From Chitinophaga pinensis (GTDB taxonomy: Bacteria > Bacteroidota > Bacteroidia > UBA4408): a stretch of 64,000 nt of DNA. The DNA lies in NCBI GenBank assembly GCA_945861665.1, contig CAMAVS010000003.1, forward strand, positions 186,001 to 250,000. The letters are read 5' to 3'. Of this stretch, positions 9,364 through 18,080 are shown in pieces (position 1 is the first letter of the stretch; every line of letters starts with the position of its first letter). A model generated the notes under the pieces. That model ran no database searches, was not told where the DNA came from, and worked only from the letters and a program-made list of their open reading frames with translations. The position numbers and the translations under genes are program-made.

Positions 9364-10959
9364 ATGCGTTCGTTTTATAGTCATTTGGAAGCCATTCAAA
9401 GCGTTGGTGAAAGTTTGGTGATAAACCAAAAACCAACTTTCCGTTCCTCGGCTATTTTTCCTGTGCTGCACAATAAATATACCAGCTCCAAAATTATTTT
9501 TATGGGCTATTGGTTACTCAAGCGCCACATAAAGGAGATTGGTTTATTGTATACCTTGCGCAGCAAAGAAGGAAAAATACTTTCACGAAAATATAAATTG
9601 ATTGACTCCGCAAAGGCATTTTCAATTCACTTAGGGGAATTTACGAATGAAATGAATGAAAGTGGAACGATTGATAATTTTGAAGGCTCACTAGAGTTAG
9701 AAATATTTTCAACGCAAGATTTAGTCTTTCCATATCCTGCTTTTGTATTGGTTTATTATGGCGATACGTATAGTACCGCTGTTCATACAGTAGGTAGAAT
9801 TTATAATGACATCGAAGATTTAAGTATAAATGAAGAGTATAAGGTACGCGAGTCGGGCTTCGATATATATGGCAATACCAATTTATCGCCTTTTGTTGCA
9901 TTTACTAACGGACCTATCAAAAATGCTACCCCAAAAATTAGCTATGAAATAGTAAATGCTTCAGGAAAAACGCTTAAAGGGGAGTTTGTAATGAAGCCCA
10001 TACAAGCCTTTGAAACGGTTTTTATTCGTTTGAAGGAATACATAAAGCTGAATGAAATACTTGGCAACGATGAAGTAGGGACTATTCGCATAGGCCATAA
10101 TCTCGAAGGGTTTTTTCCACGTTTTGCTGTGGGGAATTTTGATGATAGCACCAAAACAATAAGTATAACACATACGTTTTACGATTCTTCTGAATTGAAG
10201 GATGATAAGTCTTTTTGGAACAGAAAGGATGAGCAATTCAATGATAGTTCCATAGCTATTCCTCTATACATTAAAAATAGTTTTTATACTCGTATTGCAA
10301 TCTATCCCATATTTTCGCCTTCCGATTTTAACTTGTCTTTTTCTTTTTATGATGAGAAGGGAGTATTGGTAAAGCATTTACCTAACCATCACGAAATAAA
10401 AAGTAGCGATAATAAATACGAGCAGATTGATTTTAAATCAATCGTACTGGCTGAAAATATTAATATAGATGCTGTTAGTTCTGTAAATTTAATTTGCAAC
10501 TGGAAGGACAAAACCCGCATTCCTACTCGAGTAAAATTTGGTTTAAACATAGGTGAAGAAGGCAAAGAAGTGTTACTGCCAAGCAATATTTGCTTTGCTC
10601 CGCAATTGGGTAACCCGAATATGTTGAAAAAGAAAGCAGCTTTTCGTTGGGCTCCATTTGTGAATATTGGAAATTCGGAAGTTGTACTTACCAATTCCGC
10701 TTCACTAAAAGAGTATAACACCGAAGCCAATGTAAGTGTTACTTTTCACCGTGAAGCAGATGATGCCATTATCACTAAAAGTTATGTTATTCCTGCAAAT
10801 GCGGTAGAAGTCATCAGTGTTATGAAGGACGAAGAATTGCGTTTGTTTTTTGATGAAAAAAGTGGATGGATGGCAGCCAACTCTGACAATCCATTCTTGT
10901 ACGGATACTATTTTGATTTTAATGAAAGCGGAGCAGTAGCAGCCGATCATATTTTTTAA
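9364..10959 (+). CDS. Unknown 531-residue beta-rich protein, first gene of the glycan cassette
   Basis: I do not recognise this protein. It has no signal peptide, no membrane helix and no nucleotide-binding motif. The composition is that of a soluble protein rich in beta strands, perhaps two or three related sandwich-like units: NTNLSPFVAFTNGPIKNATP near residue 180 and RWAPFVNIGNSEVVLTN near 425 look alike. The C-terminus is aromatic and ends AVAADHIF. Its start is 9 bases after the YfhO stop and 18 bases before the methylase, so it belongs to the operon. Because everything downstream handles nonulosonic acid or O-acylation, a role in recognising, exporting or modifying that glycan is possible but unproven. 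Confidence 0.7.
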   Translation: MRSFYSHLEAIQSVGESLVINQKPTFRSSAIFPVLHNKYTSSKIIFMGYWLLKRHIKEIGLLYTLRSKEGKILSRKYKLIDSAKAFSIHLGEFTNEMNESGTIDNFEGSLELEIFSTQDLVFPYPAFVLVYYGDTYSTAVHTVGRIYNDIEDLSINEEYKVRESGFDIYGNTNLSPFVAFTNGPIKNATPKISYEIVNASGKTLKGEFVMKPIQAFETVFIRLKEYIKLNEILGNDEVGTIRIGHNLEGFFPRFAVGNFDDSTKTISITHTFYDSSELKDDKSFWNRKDEQFNDSSIAIPLYIKNSFYTRIAIYPIFSPSDFNLSFSFYDEKGVLVKHLPNHHEIKSSDNKYEQIDFKSIVLAENINIDAVSSVNLICNWKDKTRIPTRVKFGLNIGEEGKEVLLPSNICFAPQLGNPNMLKKKAAFRWAPFVNIGNSEVVLTNSASLKEYNTEANVSVTFHREADDAIITKSYVIPANAVEVISVMKDEELRLFFDEKSGWMAANSDNPFLYGYYFDFNESGAVAADHIF

Positions 10960-10977
10960 TGTATAAAAATTAGCAGA

Positions 10978-11628
10978 ATGATTAAAACAGAACAAACACA
11001 ATTTTGGGAAGGTGAATTTGGTAAGGAGTATACCGACCGTAACTCACGTGATAATGCTGATTGGGATAATTATTATACCGAAAATTATGGCATCACTAAA
11101 ATTGCAATGAATGAAAATTTTCTTTCAGGATTGCCACTGGATGCAAAGTTGTTGGAAGTAGGTTGCAACACAGGTATGCAATTGGTAGGCTTTCAACGAA
11201 TGGGATTTAAAAATATTTACGGTGTGGAGTTACAACCCTATGCTGCAGAAAAGGCAAAGGAATACACCAAGAACATTAATATAATTAGTGCCTCTGGTTT
11301 TGATATACCTTTCAAGGATAAGTATTTTGATTTAGTTTGTACCAATGGTGTTCTTATACACATTGACCCAAATGACTTATCGCTTATAATGGACGAGATG
11401 TATCGTTGTTCAAAAAAATACATTTTTGGTTTGGAATATTATGCAGATAGTTTGAAGACAATAAACTACCGAGGAAACGAAAATTATTTGTGGAAAGCTG
11501 ATTATGCAAGCCTTTTCTTAGAACGTTTTCCTGATTTGAAATTAGTAAAAAAGGAAATCTATCCATACATAACAGAAGCAAATAAAGGAAACGCAGATTC
11601 AATGTACTTGTTGGAAAAAACCAAGTAA
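10978..11628 (+). CDS. Pseudaminic-acid-biosynthesis-associated SAM methyltransferase
   Basis: A 216-residue class I methyltransferase. The opening TEQTQFWEGEFGKEYTDRN is characteristic of the pseudaminic acid biosynthesis-associated methylase family (TIGR03587). The SAM-binding motif I is LLEVGCNTGMQL near residue 58, with the acidic strand end YGVELQPY about 20 residues on and the motif-IV-like FDLVCTNGVLIHI later. It probably methylates the sugar or its precursor; the exact acceptor is not known for the family. It sits between the unknown 531-residue gene (18 bases) and the MBOAT gene (2 bases). Its presence is one of the strongest hints that the cassette concerns a pseudaminic-type sugar. 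Confidence 0.85.
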   Translation: MIKTEQTQFWEGEFGKEYTDRNSRDNADWDNYYTENYGITKIAMNENFLSGLPLDAKLLEVGCNTGMQLVGFQRMGFKNIYGVELQPYAAEKAKEYTKNINIISASGFDIPFKDKYFDLVCTNGVLIHIDPNDLSLIMDEMYRCSKKYIFGLEYYADSLKTINYRGNENYLWKADYASLFLERFPDLKLVKKEIYPYITEANKGNADSMYLLEKTK

Positions 11629-11630
11629 CA

Positions 11631-13058
11631 ATGCTCTTTAATTCCCTTGAGTTTTTACTTTTTTTTCCTTTAGTTACCATTCTTTATTTTTTATTGAAGC
11701 ACCCTTACCGATGGATTCTTCTATTGGCGGCAAGTTGTGTGTTTTATATGTTTTTTAAGCCTGTTTACATTCTTATTTTAGGGTTCACAATTGTTATCGA
11801 TTATATTGCCGGTATTTATATAGAGAAAGCAGCCGATAAGAAGCAAAAGAAAAAATTTCTTGTCCTTAGTATCATTGCGAATGTTGGTGTACTTGCCATT
11901 TTTAAATACTATAATTTTTTTAACGACAATATTACTTCCTTGGCATCTTTTATGGGGTTTTCTAACTCCATTCCCTATTTAAACATACTTCTTCCAATTG
12001 GACTCTCCTTCCATACTTTTCAAGCAATGAGTTATACCATTGAAGTGTATCGTGGAAATCAAAAGGCCGAGCGCCATTTTGGAATTTATGCATTGTATGT
12101 GATGTTCTATCCTCAGTTGGTTGCAGGTCCTATTGAGCGACCACAAAATATTCTCCCTCAATTACATACTGAGAAAAATTTTAATTATGAAAGTGCTGTG
12201 ATAGGTTTACGACTGATGCTTTGGGGCTTTTTTAAAAAGATGGTGATTGCAGATAATTTAAGCATCATAGTCGACAATGTATATAATAATCCTTCGCAAC
12301 AAAATGGATTTACTTTTTTAATAGCAACTTATTTTTTTACTTTTCAAATATATTGTGATTTTTCAGGTTATTCTGATATAGCCTTAGGTTCCGCTAAAAT
12401 TATGGGTTTCAACCTAATGAAGAATTTTAATATTCCTTATATTTCAAAATCAATTAAGGAATTTTGGGAGCGTTGGCATATCTCCCTTTCATCGTGGTTT
12501 CGCGATTATCTCTACATTCCTTTGGGTGGAAATAGGGTAAAGAAATCGAGGTGGATTTTAAATCTCTTTATCGTTTTTTTAGTGAGTGGCTTTTGGCACG
12601 GAGCAAACTGGACCTTTATTGTGTGGGGTGCCTTGCACGGTACTTACCTTATTTTGGAGATACTACTTAAACCAACAACCGATAAACTGCTTGACACAAC
12701 TTCAAAGTTCGGCAAGTTTATTTCTGTTATTATAACCTTTCATCTGGTAATGCTTGCCTGGATATTTTTCAGAGCAAGCTCTATCGAGGCGGCAATATTT
12801 GCGTTGAATCAAATATTTACCAATCTGTTCACTTCGTTTTCTCTTACAGGAACCGCATCTGCGCCTTTGCTTATTTTTTCTTTGTTTATCACTGCTACAC
12901 TGTTTTATATTATCGATTTTATGAAAGAAAACAAAAGAATCAAAGAGCTATTCTTTTCTTCATCTTACTTGCGTTACGGTGTATATTTATTTTTAATATA
13001 TACCATTTTACTTTTTGGTAATACCGATAAAACACAATTTATATATTTCCAATTTTAA
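11631..13058 (+). CDS. MBOAT-family membrane O-acyltransferase (AlgI/DltB-like)
   Basis: A 475-residue polytopic membrane protein that would move an acyl group across the membrane for O-acylation of a surface glycan. The MBOAT core is clear: KEFWERWHISLSSWF followed by DYLYIPLGGNR, then VSGFWHGANWTF with the invariant catalytic histidine at about residue 323. About ten hydrophobic segments are spread along the length. One base separates its stop from the downstream SGNH-like gene, the classic pairing seen for alginate (AlgI with AlgJ/AlgX) and for teichoic acid D-alanylation (DltB with DltD). The acyl donor and target sugar cannot be told from sequence. Confidence 0.92.
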   Translation: MLFNSLEFLLFFPLVTILYFLLKHPYRWILLLAASCVFYMFFKPVYILILGFTIVIDYIAGIYIEKAADKKQKKKFLVLSIIANVGVLAIFKYYNFFNDNITSLASFMGFSNSIPYLNILLPIGLSFHTFQAMSYTIEVYRGNQKAERHFGIYALYVMFYPQLVAGPIERPQNILPQLHTEKNFNYESAVIGLRLMLWGFFKKMVIADNLSIIVDNVYNNPSQQNGFTFLIATYFFTFQIYCDFSGYSDIALGSAKIMGFNLMKNFNIPYISKSIKEFWERWHISLSSWFRDYLYIPLGGNRVKKSRWILNLFIVFLVSGFWHGANWTFIVWGALHGTYLILEILLKPTTDKLLDTTSKFGKFISVIITFHLVMLAWIFFRASSIEAAIFALNQIFTNLFTSFSLTGTASAPLLIFSLFITATLFYIIDFMKENKRIKELFFSSSYLRYGVYLFLIYTILLFGNTDKTQFIYFQF

Positions 13059-13059
13059 G

Positions 13060-13983
13060 ATGCGCAAACTGCTAAATAAAATAATTTTAATTCTGTTGTT
13101 GAGCATTGTTACTTTCCGCATTATTGGAGTTTTCGACAATATTGCATTCGATAACAGAGATGTTGCGCGAATAAAAGTTTCCGAACAATTTAAAAATTTG
13201 GATTACTTGATTTTAGGTAATTCGCATAGTTATGCAGGAGTCGATATTGCTTTATTTGATAGCGTAGGCTTAAAGGCTTATAATTTAGCTTGTCCTGCTG
13301 CTGGACCTTACACCATTAAATTGGTGCTGGAAAACTACTTAAAAACAACTAATACGCCACCAAAAAATATTATTCTGAATCTTGGTCCCGAGATGTTTTC
13401 ACCCAGCAGTGATGTGTTTGAAAAATACCCCATTCACCGCTACCTTAACCCCGCCATTAGTAATGAAAAATTATTGTTTAACGGAATGGTGGGTGCAGGA
13501 GAGTACGGTAAATTATTTGTAAAAAGTGCAAAACAGGGTGCTCAGAAATTACTTGTAACTAACAAAAAAATAACTGAATCACTTATTCAATACAATTTTT
13601 TATTGAAAGGATTTGCCGTTCGACCGACAGTTTATACTGAGTCTTTGTATAAAAAGGATTTTAGTAAGTACAAGGTTTTTTCTGGTTATGATTATGATAC
13701 AAAAAAGGAAAATGTGTTTTTGTCATTATTGGATTATTGCCATTCACTCAACATAAAAGTATACCTGCATCCTATACCCAATAACAAACTGGGTGCTTTT
13801 TTAAGTCCACAATTGGCACAGGGTTATGCTACTTTATTAAATAAGTTAATGGTTGATAAAAATGTAGCTGTTTTAATTTACCCCGATTATTTTCCGGAAT
13901 ATTGGTTTGCCGATATTGACCATATGAATAACAGTGGAGCAACTATTTACACACGGTTTTTATTACAAAAAATTATACATTAA
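13060..13983 (+). CDS. SGNH-hydrolase-like partner of the MBOAT acyltransferase
   Basis: A 307-residue protein with an N-terminal signal anchor (LLNKIILILLLSIVTFRIIG) and a periplasmic domain. Block I reads YLILGNSHSYAG, with the candidate nucleophile serine. Near the C-terminus, DIDHMNNSGA gives the Asp-x-x-His of block V, so a full SGNH catalytic set appears present. Such proteins accept an acyl group from an MBOAT protein and pass it to the glycan. The track starts at TTG 13015; ATG 13060 is preferred because it follows the MBOAT stop by one base and begins just before the hydrophobic anchor. Without homology search I cannot say whether it is closer to AlgJ, DltD or another group. Confidence 0.8.
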   Translation: MRKLLNKIILILLLSIVTFRIIGVFDNIAFDNRDVARIKVSEQFKNLDYLILGNSHSYAGVDIALFDSVGLKAYNLACPAAGPYTIKLVLENYLKTTNTPPKNIILNLGPEMFSPSSDVFEKYPIHRYLNPAISNEKLLFNGMVGAGEYGKLFVKSAKQGAQKLLVTNKKITESLIQYNFLLKGFAVRPTVYTESLYKKDFSKYKVFSGYDYDTKKENVFLSLLDYCHSLNIKVYLHPIPNNKLGAFLSPQLAQGYATLLNKLMVDKNVAVLIYPDYFPEYWFADIDHMNNSGATIYTRFLLQKIIH

Positions 13984-13988
13984 CTTTG
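13981..13988 (+). promoter_or_regulatory. Possible internal -7 box (TAACTTTG)
   Basis: TAACTTTG is an exact match to TAnnTTTG and overlaps the stop codon of the SGNH gene, 22 bases before the TylF-like gene. The 27-base gap here is the widest in the cassette. No TTG is found at -33 spacing. It may drive the second half of the cassette separately. Confidence 0.35.
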
Positions 13989-14010
13989 TCTAACATTCAA
14001 AAACCGTATT

Positions 14011-14682
14011 ATGATTGAAATGCCCGATTTCTCGAAACCGTATTTTTACGAAAACAATTACAACTTGACTTCCGATGTGAATCGCTTGGCAAAAGTACTT
14101 GCACATTATGAAATTTATAAGTTGCAACACGATGTACCTGGAGCCATTGTAGAATGTGGCGTATTTAAAGGTTCTTCCCTTATTCGCTTTACTACAATCC
14201 GCCACCTAATGGGAAATCCCGTTGGAAAAAAGGTAATAGGTTTTGATATGTTTGGGGAATTTCCCGAAACCAAGTTTGATGCGGATCAAAAATCACGACA
14301 AAAGTTTATTACCGATAGTGGTGAGCAAGGCATTGACGAAGACCAGTTGATGAAAGTGTTTAAACACAAAGGCATTGACCAAAATGTGGAATTGGTAAAA
14401 GGGGATGTGAATATTACTGTTCCGGAATATTTAAAAAAGAACCCCGAGTTAAGAATATCTTTGTTGAACATTGATGTGGATGTATATGAGGCAACTAAAA
14501 CCTGTATAGAAAGTTTGTACCCTCACGTGGTGAAAGGCGGAGTGATTGTGTTAGACGATTATGTAAGTACTTTTCCGGGTGCAAACAAAGCAGTGGAAGA
14601 TTATTTACGCGATAAGAAAGTAGATATTAAACGGTTTCCGTTTAGTGTTACTCCGTGTTATTTTGTGAAACAAGAAATGTAA
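14011..14682 (+). CDS. TylF/MycF-like SAM-dependent O-methyltransferase
   Basis: A 223-residue class I methyltransferase of the TylF (macrocin O-methyltransferase) family, which methylates sugar hydroxyls with a divalent metal. Motif I is AIVECGVFKGSSLI near residue 48; the acidic strand end is VIGFDMFGEF near 77. LLNIDVDVYEAT and GGVIVLDDY near 152 and 176 carry the metal-binding aspartates. It is the second methyltransferase of the cassette and lies 7 bases before the NeuB-SpsF fusion. A sugar O-methyl substitution is likely, but whether the substrate is the nonulosonic acid or another residue of the glycan is open. Confidence 0.82.
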   Translation: MIEMPDFSKPYFYENNYNLTSDVNRLAKVLAHYEIYKLQHDVPGAIVECGVFKGSSLIRFTTIRHLMGNPVGKKVIGFDMFGEFPETKFDADQKSRQKFITDSGEQGIDEDQLMKVFKHKGIDQNVELVKGDVNITVPEYLKKNPELRISLLNIDVDVYEATKTCIESLYPHVVKGGVIVLDDYVSTFPGANKAVEDYLRDKKVDIKRFPFSVTPCYFVKQEM

Positions 14683-14689
14683 TTCGCGT

Positions 14690-16474
14690 ATGAAAACCTA
14701 CAATATACTTGAAATTGCTAATGTGCACGCAGGCAGTGTTGAATATATGCATAAGCTGTTGGATGAATATGAGGAATTTAAAACCGATTTCGGTATTAAA
14801 TTCCAACCCTTTAAATACGACAAGATTGCCCTAGCAGATTATGCTTGGTACGAAGTCTACAAAGAATTGTATTTTTCACCTGAGCAATGGAAAAACTTAA
14901 TTTTAAAAGCATCTAAGACCAAGGATGTGTGGATAGATACTTTTGATGAATATACTTTTCAAATTGTATCGGAGAATCTTGCTTTGATAAAAGGACTGAA
15001 ATTTCAAGCATCGGTGTTGAACAATAAAAAGCTCATTCGTCAGTTTTCTTCACTTGATTTTACAACTAAAACCATCATTCTTAATATTTCAGGGATTGAA
15101 CTGGATGCTATTGATAAAGTAGTTGCGGAATTCAAACAACTTCTTAATCCCAAAGAAATTATTTTGCAGATTGGATTTCAGAGTTATCCCACACAAATGG
15201 AAGACAGTGGTTTAACAAAAATTAAAACCTTGCAAAGCAGGTATAATAACGACTTGAGTTTTGCCGACCACATAGCTCCCGAAAATGAGGATGGCTATAT
15301 TTTACCTGTTACGGCTGCTTTGATGGGTGTAAAATACATTGAGAAACACATACGTTTATCGGGCGAAAAACCCAAGTATGATTTTCATAGCAGTATGGAT
15401 TTGAAAGAGTATAGAAAATACCTTGAAGTATTATCGGCATATAGCCTCGCTATGGATCAGCCATTTATCAATACACAAGAAGAAAATTACCTTTCAGCTT
15501 CTATTCAAATTCCGGTTTTGGCGCACGATATGGCTGCCGGTAAAATACTTTCGTTGAACAGTGATTTTGAATTTAAGCGAAGCAATCAAACAGGTTTACG
15601 GGCAAACGAAATAGAAAATGCCATCAATAATTTTTCAGTATTGTCTACTTCAAAAAAGGCATTTGAAACATTACAGGAAGGTGATTTTAAAAAGGCAAAC
15701 ATTGCGAGTATTATTGCTTGCCGAATGAAATCATCGCGTTTACCTAAAAAGGCAATTTTACCAATAGGTAATTTGCCATCGGTTGAATTGTGTATAAAAA
15801 ACGCTCTCTCGTTTAAAAATGTACAACAAACCATATTGGCTACATCAACGGTTGAAGAAGATGCAGTCTTAAGCAAGTATACTTTTAATAAAGGTGTGTT
15901 GTTTCACCAAGGGCATCCTTTGGATGTTATGCAACGCTACATCGATGCAGTTGAAAAATACAATATTGATGTTATTATCCGTATTACTGCTGATATGCCT
16001 TATGTTAGTAATGAGGTAGCCGAAATTATGCTCAAATCACATTTCGAAACTGGTGCCGATTATTCACGACCTGTAAAAGCAGCTATAGGTACAGGTTTGG
16101 AAATAATAAATACAGAAGCATTGAAGAGGGTGAAATCTTATTTCCCATCGGCTGATTACTCTGAGTATATGACCTATTACTTTACCAATAATCCAGCTTA
16201 TTTTAAAATCAATGAAGTTCAATTCCCGGATAATTTAGTAAGAGATTACAGACTGACCCTCGATTACGAAGAGGATTTGGTTTTATTCAATAAGGTGCAA
16301 AAGTATTTAGACGATAATAAATTAGAAAACACACTCAAAAACATTTACAGCTATTTAGATCGTAATCCTGAAATTGCTTCTATTAATAAGGGTTTAGAAG
16401 TGAAGTATCTTACTGATAAAACACTTATTGATACACTTAATAAGTACACTACAATAAAAAGCATAGCGGATTGA
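14690..16474 (+). CDS. Fusion of NeuB-type nonulosonate synthase, SAF domain and SpsF-type cytidylyltransferase
   Basis: A 594-residue fusion. Residues 1-260 match the NeuB/PseI/SpsE synthase, which condenses PEP with a hexose to a nonulosonic acid. Visible are the opening ILEIANVHAG, KFQPFKYD, the SYPT strand, ADHIAPE, and the metal-site histidine region YIEKHIRLSGEKPKYDFHSS. The usual STGM segment is changed to NISGI. Residues about 265-315 are an antifreeze-like/SAF domain (IPVLAHDMAAGKILSLNSDF). Residues about 335-590 are SpsF/CMP-sugar-synthetase-like (ASIIACRMKSSRLPKKAILP; RITADMPYV). One chain could thus make and CMP-activate the sugar. PseG follows with a 4-base overlap. The order mirrors spsE-spsF of Bacillus as one gene. 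Confidence 0.85.
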   Translation: MKTYNILEIANVHAGSVEYMHKLLDEYEEFKTDFGIKFQPFKYDKIALADYAWYEVYKELYFSPEQWKNLILKASKTKDVWIDTFDEYTFQIVSENLALIKGLKFQASVLNNKKLIRQFSSLDFTTKTIILNISGIELDAIDKVVAEFKQLLNPKEIILQIGFQSYPTQMEDSGLTKIKTLQSRYNNDLSFADHIAPENEDGYILPVTAALMGVKYIEKHIRLSGEKPKYDFHSSMDLKEYRKYLEVLSAYSLAMDQPFINTQEENYLSASIQIPVLAHDMAAGKILSLNSDFEFKRSNQTGLRANEIENAINNFSVLSTSKKAFETLQEGDFKKANIASIIACRMKSSRLPKKAILPIGNLPSVELCIKNALSFKNVQQTILATSTVEEDAVLSKYTFNKGVLFHQGHPLDVMQRYIDAVEKYNIDVIIRITADMPYVSNEVAEIMLKSHFETGADYSRPVKAAIGTGLEIINTEALKRVKSYFPSADYSEYMTYYFTNNPAYFKINEVQFPDNLVRDYRLTLDYEEDLVLFNKVQKYLDDNKLENTLKNIYSYLDRNPEIASINKGLEVKYLTDKTLIDTLNKYTTIKSIAD

Positions 16475-17481
16475 AAAGGCGTGTTATTTTCAGGGTAGAT
16501 GGTAATAGCCAAATTGGCTTGGGGCATATTGTTAGGTGTTGTGCTTTTGCTGAAATGTTGAGAATGGATTTCGAAATTCTATTTTCTGTTATTTCACCCT
16601 CTGAATCGATTAAGCAAATAATTAATAGTGTTTCAACTCATATTACTGAACTTTCAGATAAGGATGAATTAGTTTTCTTTAAGAGTCTTGAAAAGAATGA
16701 TATTGTAATATTGGATGGTTATGCCTTTAGTTCGGAATATCAAAAAAGTATAAAGGGAAAAGGTTGCAAGTTAATATGTATAGATGATTTACATTCTATT
16801 CATTTTGTTGCGGATGCTGTCATTAATCAAAGCGCCTCAGTTTCAATTCAAGAGTATTCGATTGAGGATTATACGAAATTATATTTGGGCTTTGATTATG
16901 CTTTATTGAGAACTCCTTTTCTAATTGTAGCAAAGATAAAAAGAGAAATAGGTAATGTAAGTAAAGCTTTTGTGAGTATGGGTGGAGCTGATAGTAATAA
17001 TGTATCACTAAAAGTAATTGATGCAATAATTGAAAGTGGTAGGTTTAATCTTGTTAATGTTTTAATTGGTTCAGCAAATAAGAATACTGAATTGATAAAG
17101 GAATATACTAAGAAGCAAAGCAATTTTAGAATACAGTTACACCTTGACTTAAGTGCAGAACAAGTATTTAAAACTATTCAAGGTAGTGATGTTGCATTTT
17201 GTCCGGCAAGTTCCATTGCACTTGAATGTTGTGCAGTTGGGATTCCTCTTTTTGTTGGATTTACAGCTGATAATCAGATAGGGATTTTAAATACACTGGT
17301 TAAGAAAGGTGCTGCAATAAATGTGGGTAATTGGAATGAACTTGATTCATCCAAAATTGCATCAAAAATCAATGAATGTGATTTTAGTATTGATTTCTGC
17401 AACAGTATGATTGATGGCCAAAAGAAGCTCATTGATGGTAAGTCTGGAAGTCGGTTATTAGAAATTGTTAAAATACTTTAA
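16471..17481 (+). CDS. pseG: UDP-2,4-diacetamido-trideoxy-altropyranose hydrolase, PseG-like
   Basis: A 336-residue GT-B-fold nucleotide-sugar hydrolase that removes UDP to release the free hexose used by PseI. The N-terminal signature FRVDGNSQIGLGHIVRC is that of PseG, with the histidine of GLGH as candidate general base. FVSMGGADSNNVSLKVI (around 168) and AFCPASSIALECCAVGIPLF (around 245) mark the C-terminal nucleotide-binding half. The start is TTG, overlapping the preceding TGA as TTGA, so translation is probably coupled to the NeuB-SpsF fusion. This supports a pseudaminic-type pathway, but PseB and PseC are not found nearby. Confidence 0.85.
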   Translation: MKRRVIFRVDGNSQIGLGHIVRCCAFAEMLRMDFEILFSVISPSESIKQIINSVSTHITELSDKDELVFFKSLEKNDIVILDGYAFSSEYQKSIKGKGCKLICIDDLHSIHFVADAVINQSASVSIQEYSIEDYTKLYLGFDYALLRTPFLIVAKIKREIGNVSKAFVSMGGADSNNVSLKVIDAIIESGRFNLVNVLIGSANKNTELIKEYTKKQSNFRIQLHLDLSAEQVFKTIQGSDVAFCPASSIALECCAVGIPLFVGFTADNQIGILNTLVKKGAAINVGNWNELDSSKIASKINECDFSIDFCNSMIDGQKKLIDGKSGSRLLEIVKIL

Positions 17482-17955
17482 ATGTTACATTACAGATTTG
17501 CGCAAGAGTCCGATGTTGACCTGTATTATGAGTGGGCGAATGATGTGTCTGTGAGAAGTAATTCATATAGTCAATCAAAAATCGACTACGATATTCATGT
17601 AAATTGGTTTTTAAGAAAATTAAACAATAAGAATTGTTTTTTCTATTTATTTTTTAATGAAAAAAAAGAGGCTGTTGGTCAAGTTAGGATTGAAAAGAAG
17701 GGGAATGAAACAATAATTGGAATATCGATTGATACTTTTCATAGAGGGCATTCATATTCCTGTGAAATGCTAAAGAAATCGTGTCATGATTATTTAGAAA
17801 AATATCCTTTAGATAAAATTACTGCTTATATTAAAATTGAAAACACCCTATCTTTAAAAAGCTTTCAGAATGCGGGTTTTATGGATTTGCAAGAAGTTAA
17901 TTTTGAAGGAGTAAAAAGTTGTAAATTGGACTATTTTTTTCTCGAAATAGATTAG
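17482..17955 (+). CDS. GNAT acetyltransferase, PseH-like
   Basis: A 157-residue GNAT-fold protein. The start FAQESDVDLYYEWANDVSVR and the acetyl-CoA-binding region FHRGHSYSCEMLKKSC are typical of GNAT enzymes that N-acetylate UDP-4-amino sugars (PseH-like). The ATG directly abuts the PseG stop, so it is the last gene of the operon, ending in TAG. In pseudaminate synthesis PseH acts just before PseG, which fits the order here. The acetyl acceptor is inferred from context only. The 125 bases downstream hold no gene and no clear terminator. Confidence 0.8.
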   Translation: MLHYRFAQESDVDLYYEWANDVSVRSNSYSQSKIDYDIHVNWFLRKLNNKNCFFYLFFNEKKEAVGQVRIEKKGNETIIGISIDTFHRGHSYSCEMLKKSCHDYLEKYPLDKITAYIKIENTLSLKSFQNAGFMDLQEVNFEGVKSCKLDYFFLEID

Positions 17956-18080
17956 AATAGCGATTTAACAAGCATAAAATCTTCCTGATAGTAGAGGGTT
18001 AGTAGCAGACACAGCATTTTTAAAAGAATTAAAGAGTTGAGTTTGCTTTAATGATATAATTTTAAGCGTTTTTTATTGTC

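Noticed and set aside
10389-10730. 113-codon minus-strand ORF within the unknown 531-residue gene
   Set aside because: The plus-strand frame is longer, has operon spacing and coding-like composition; the antisense product is serine/phenylalanine-rich shadow sequence.
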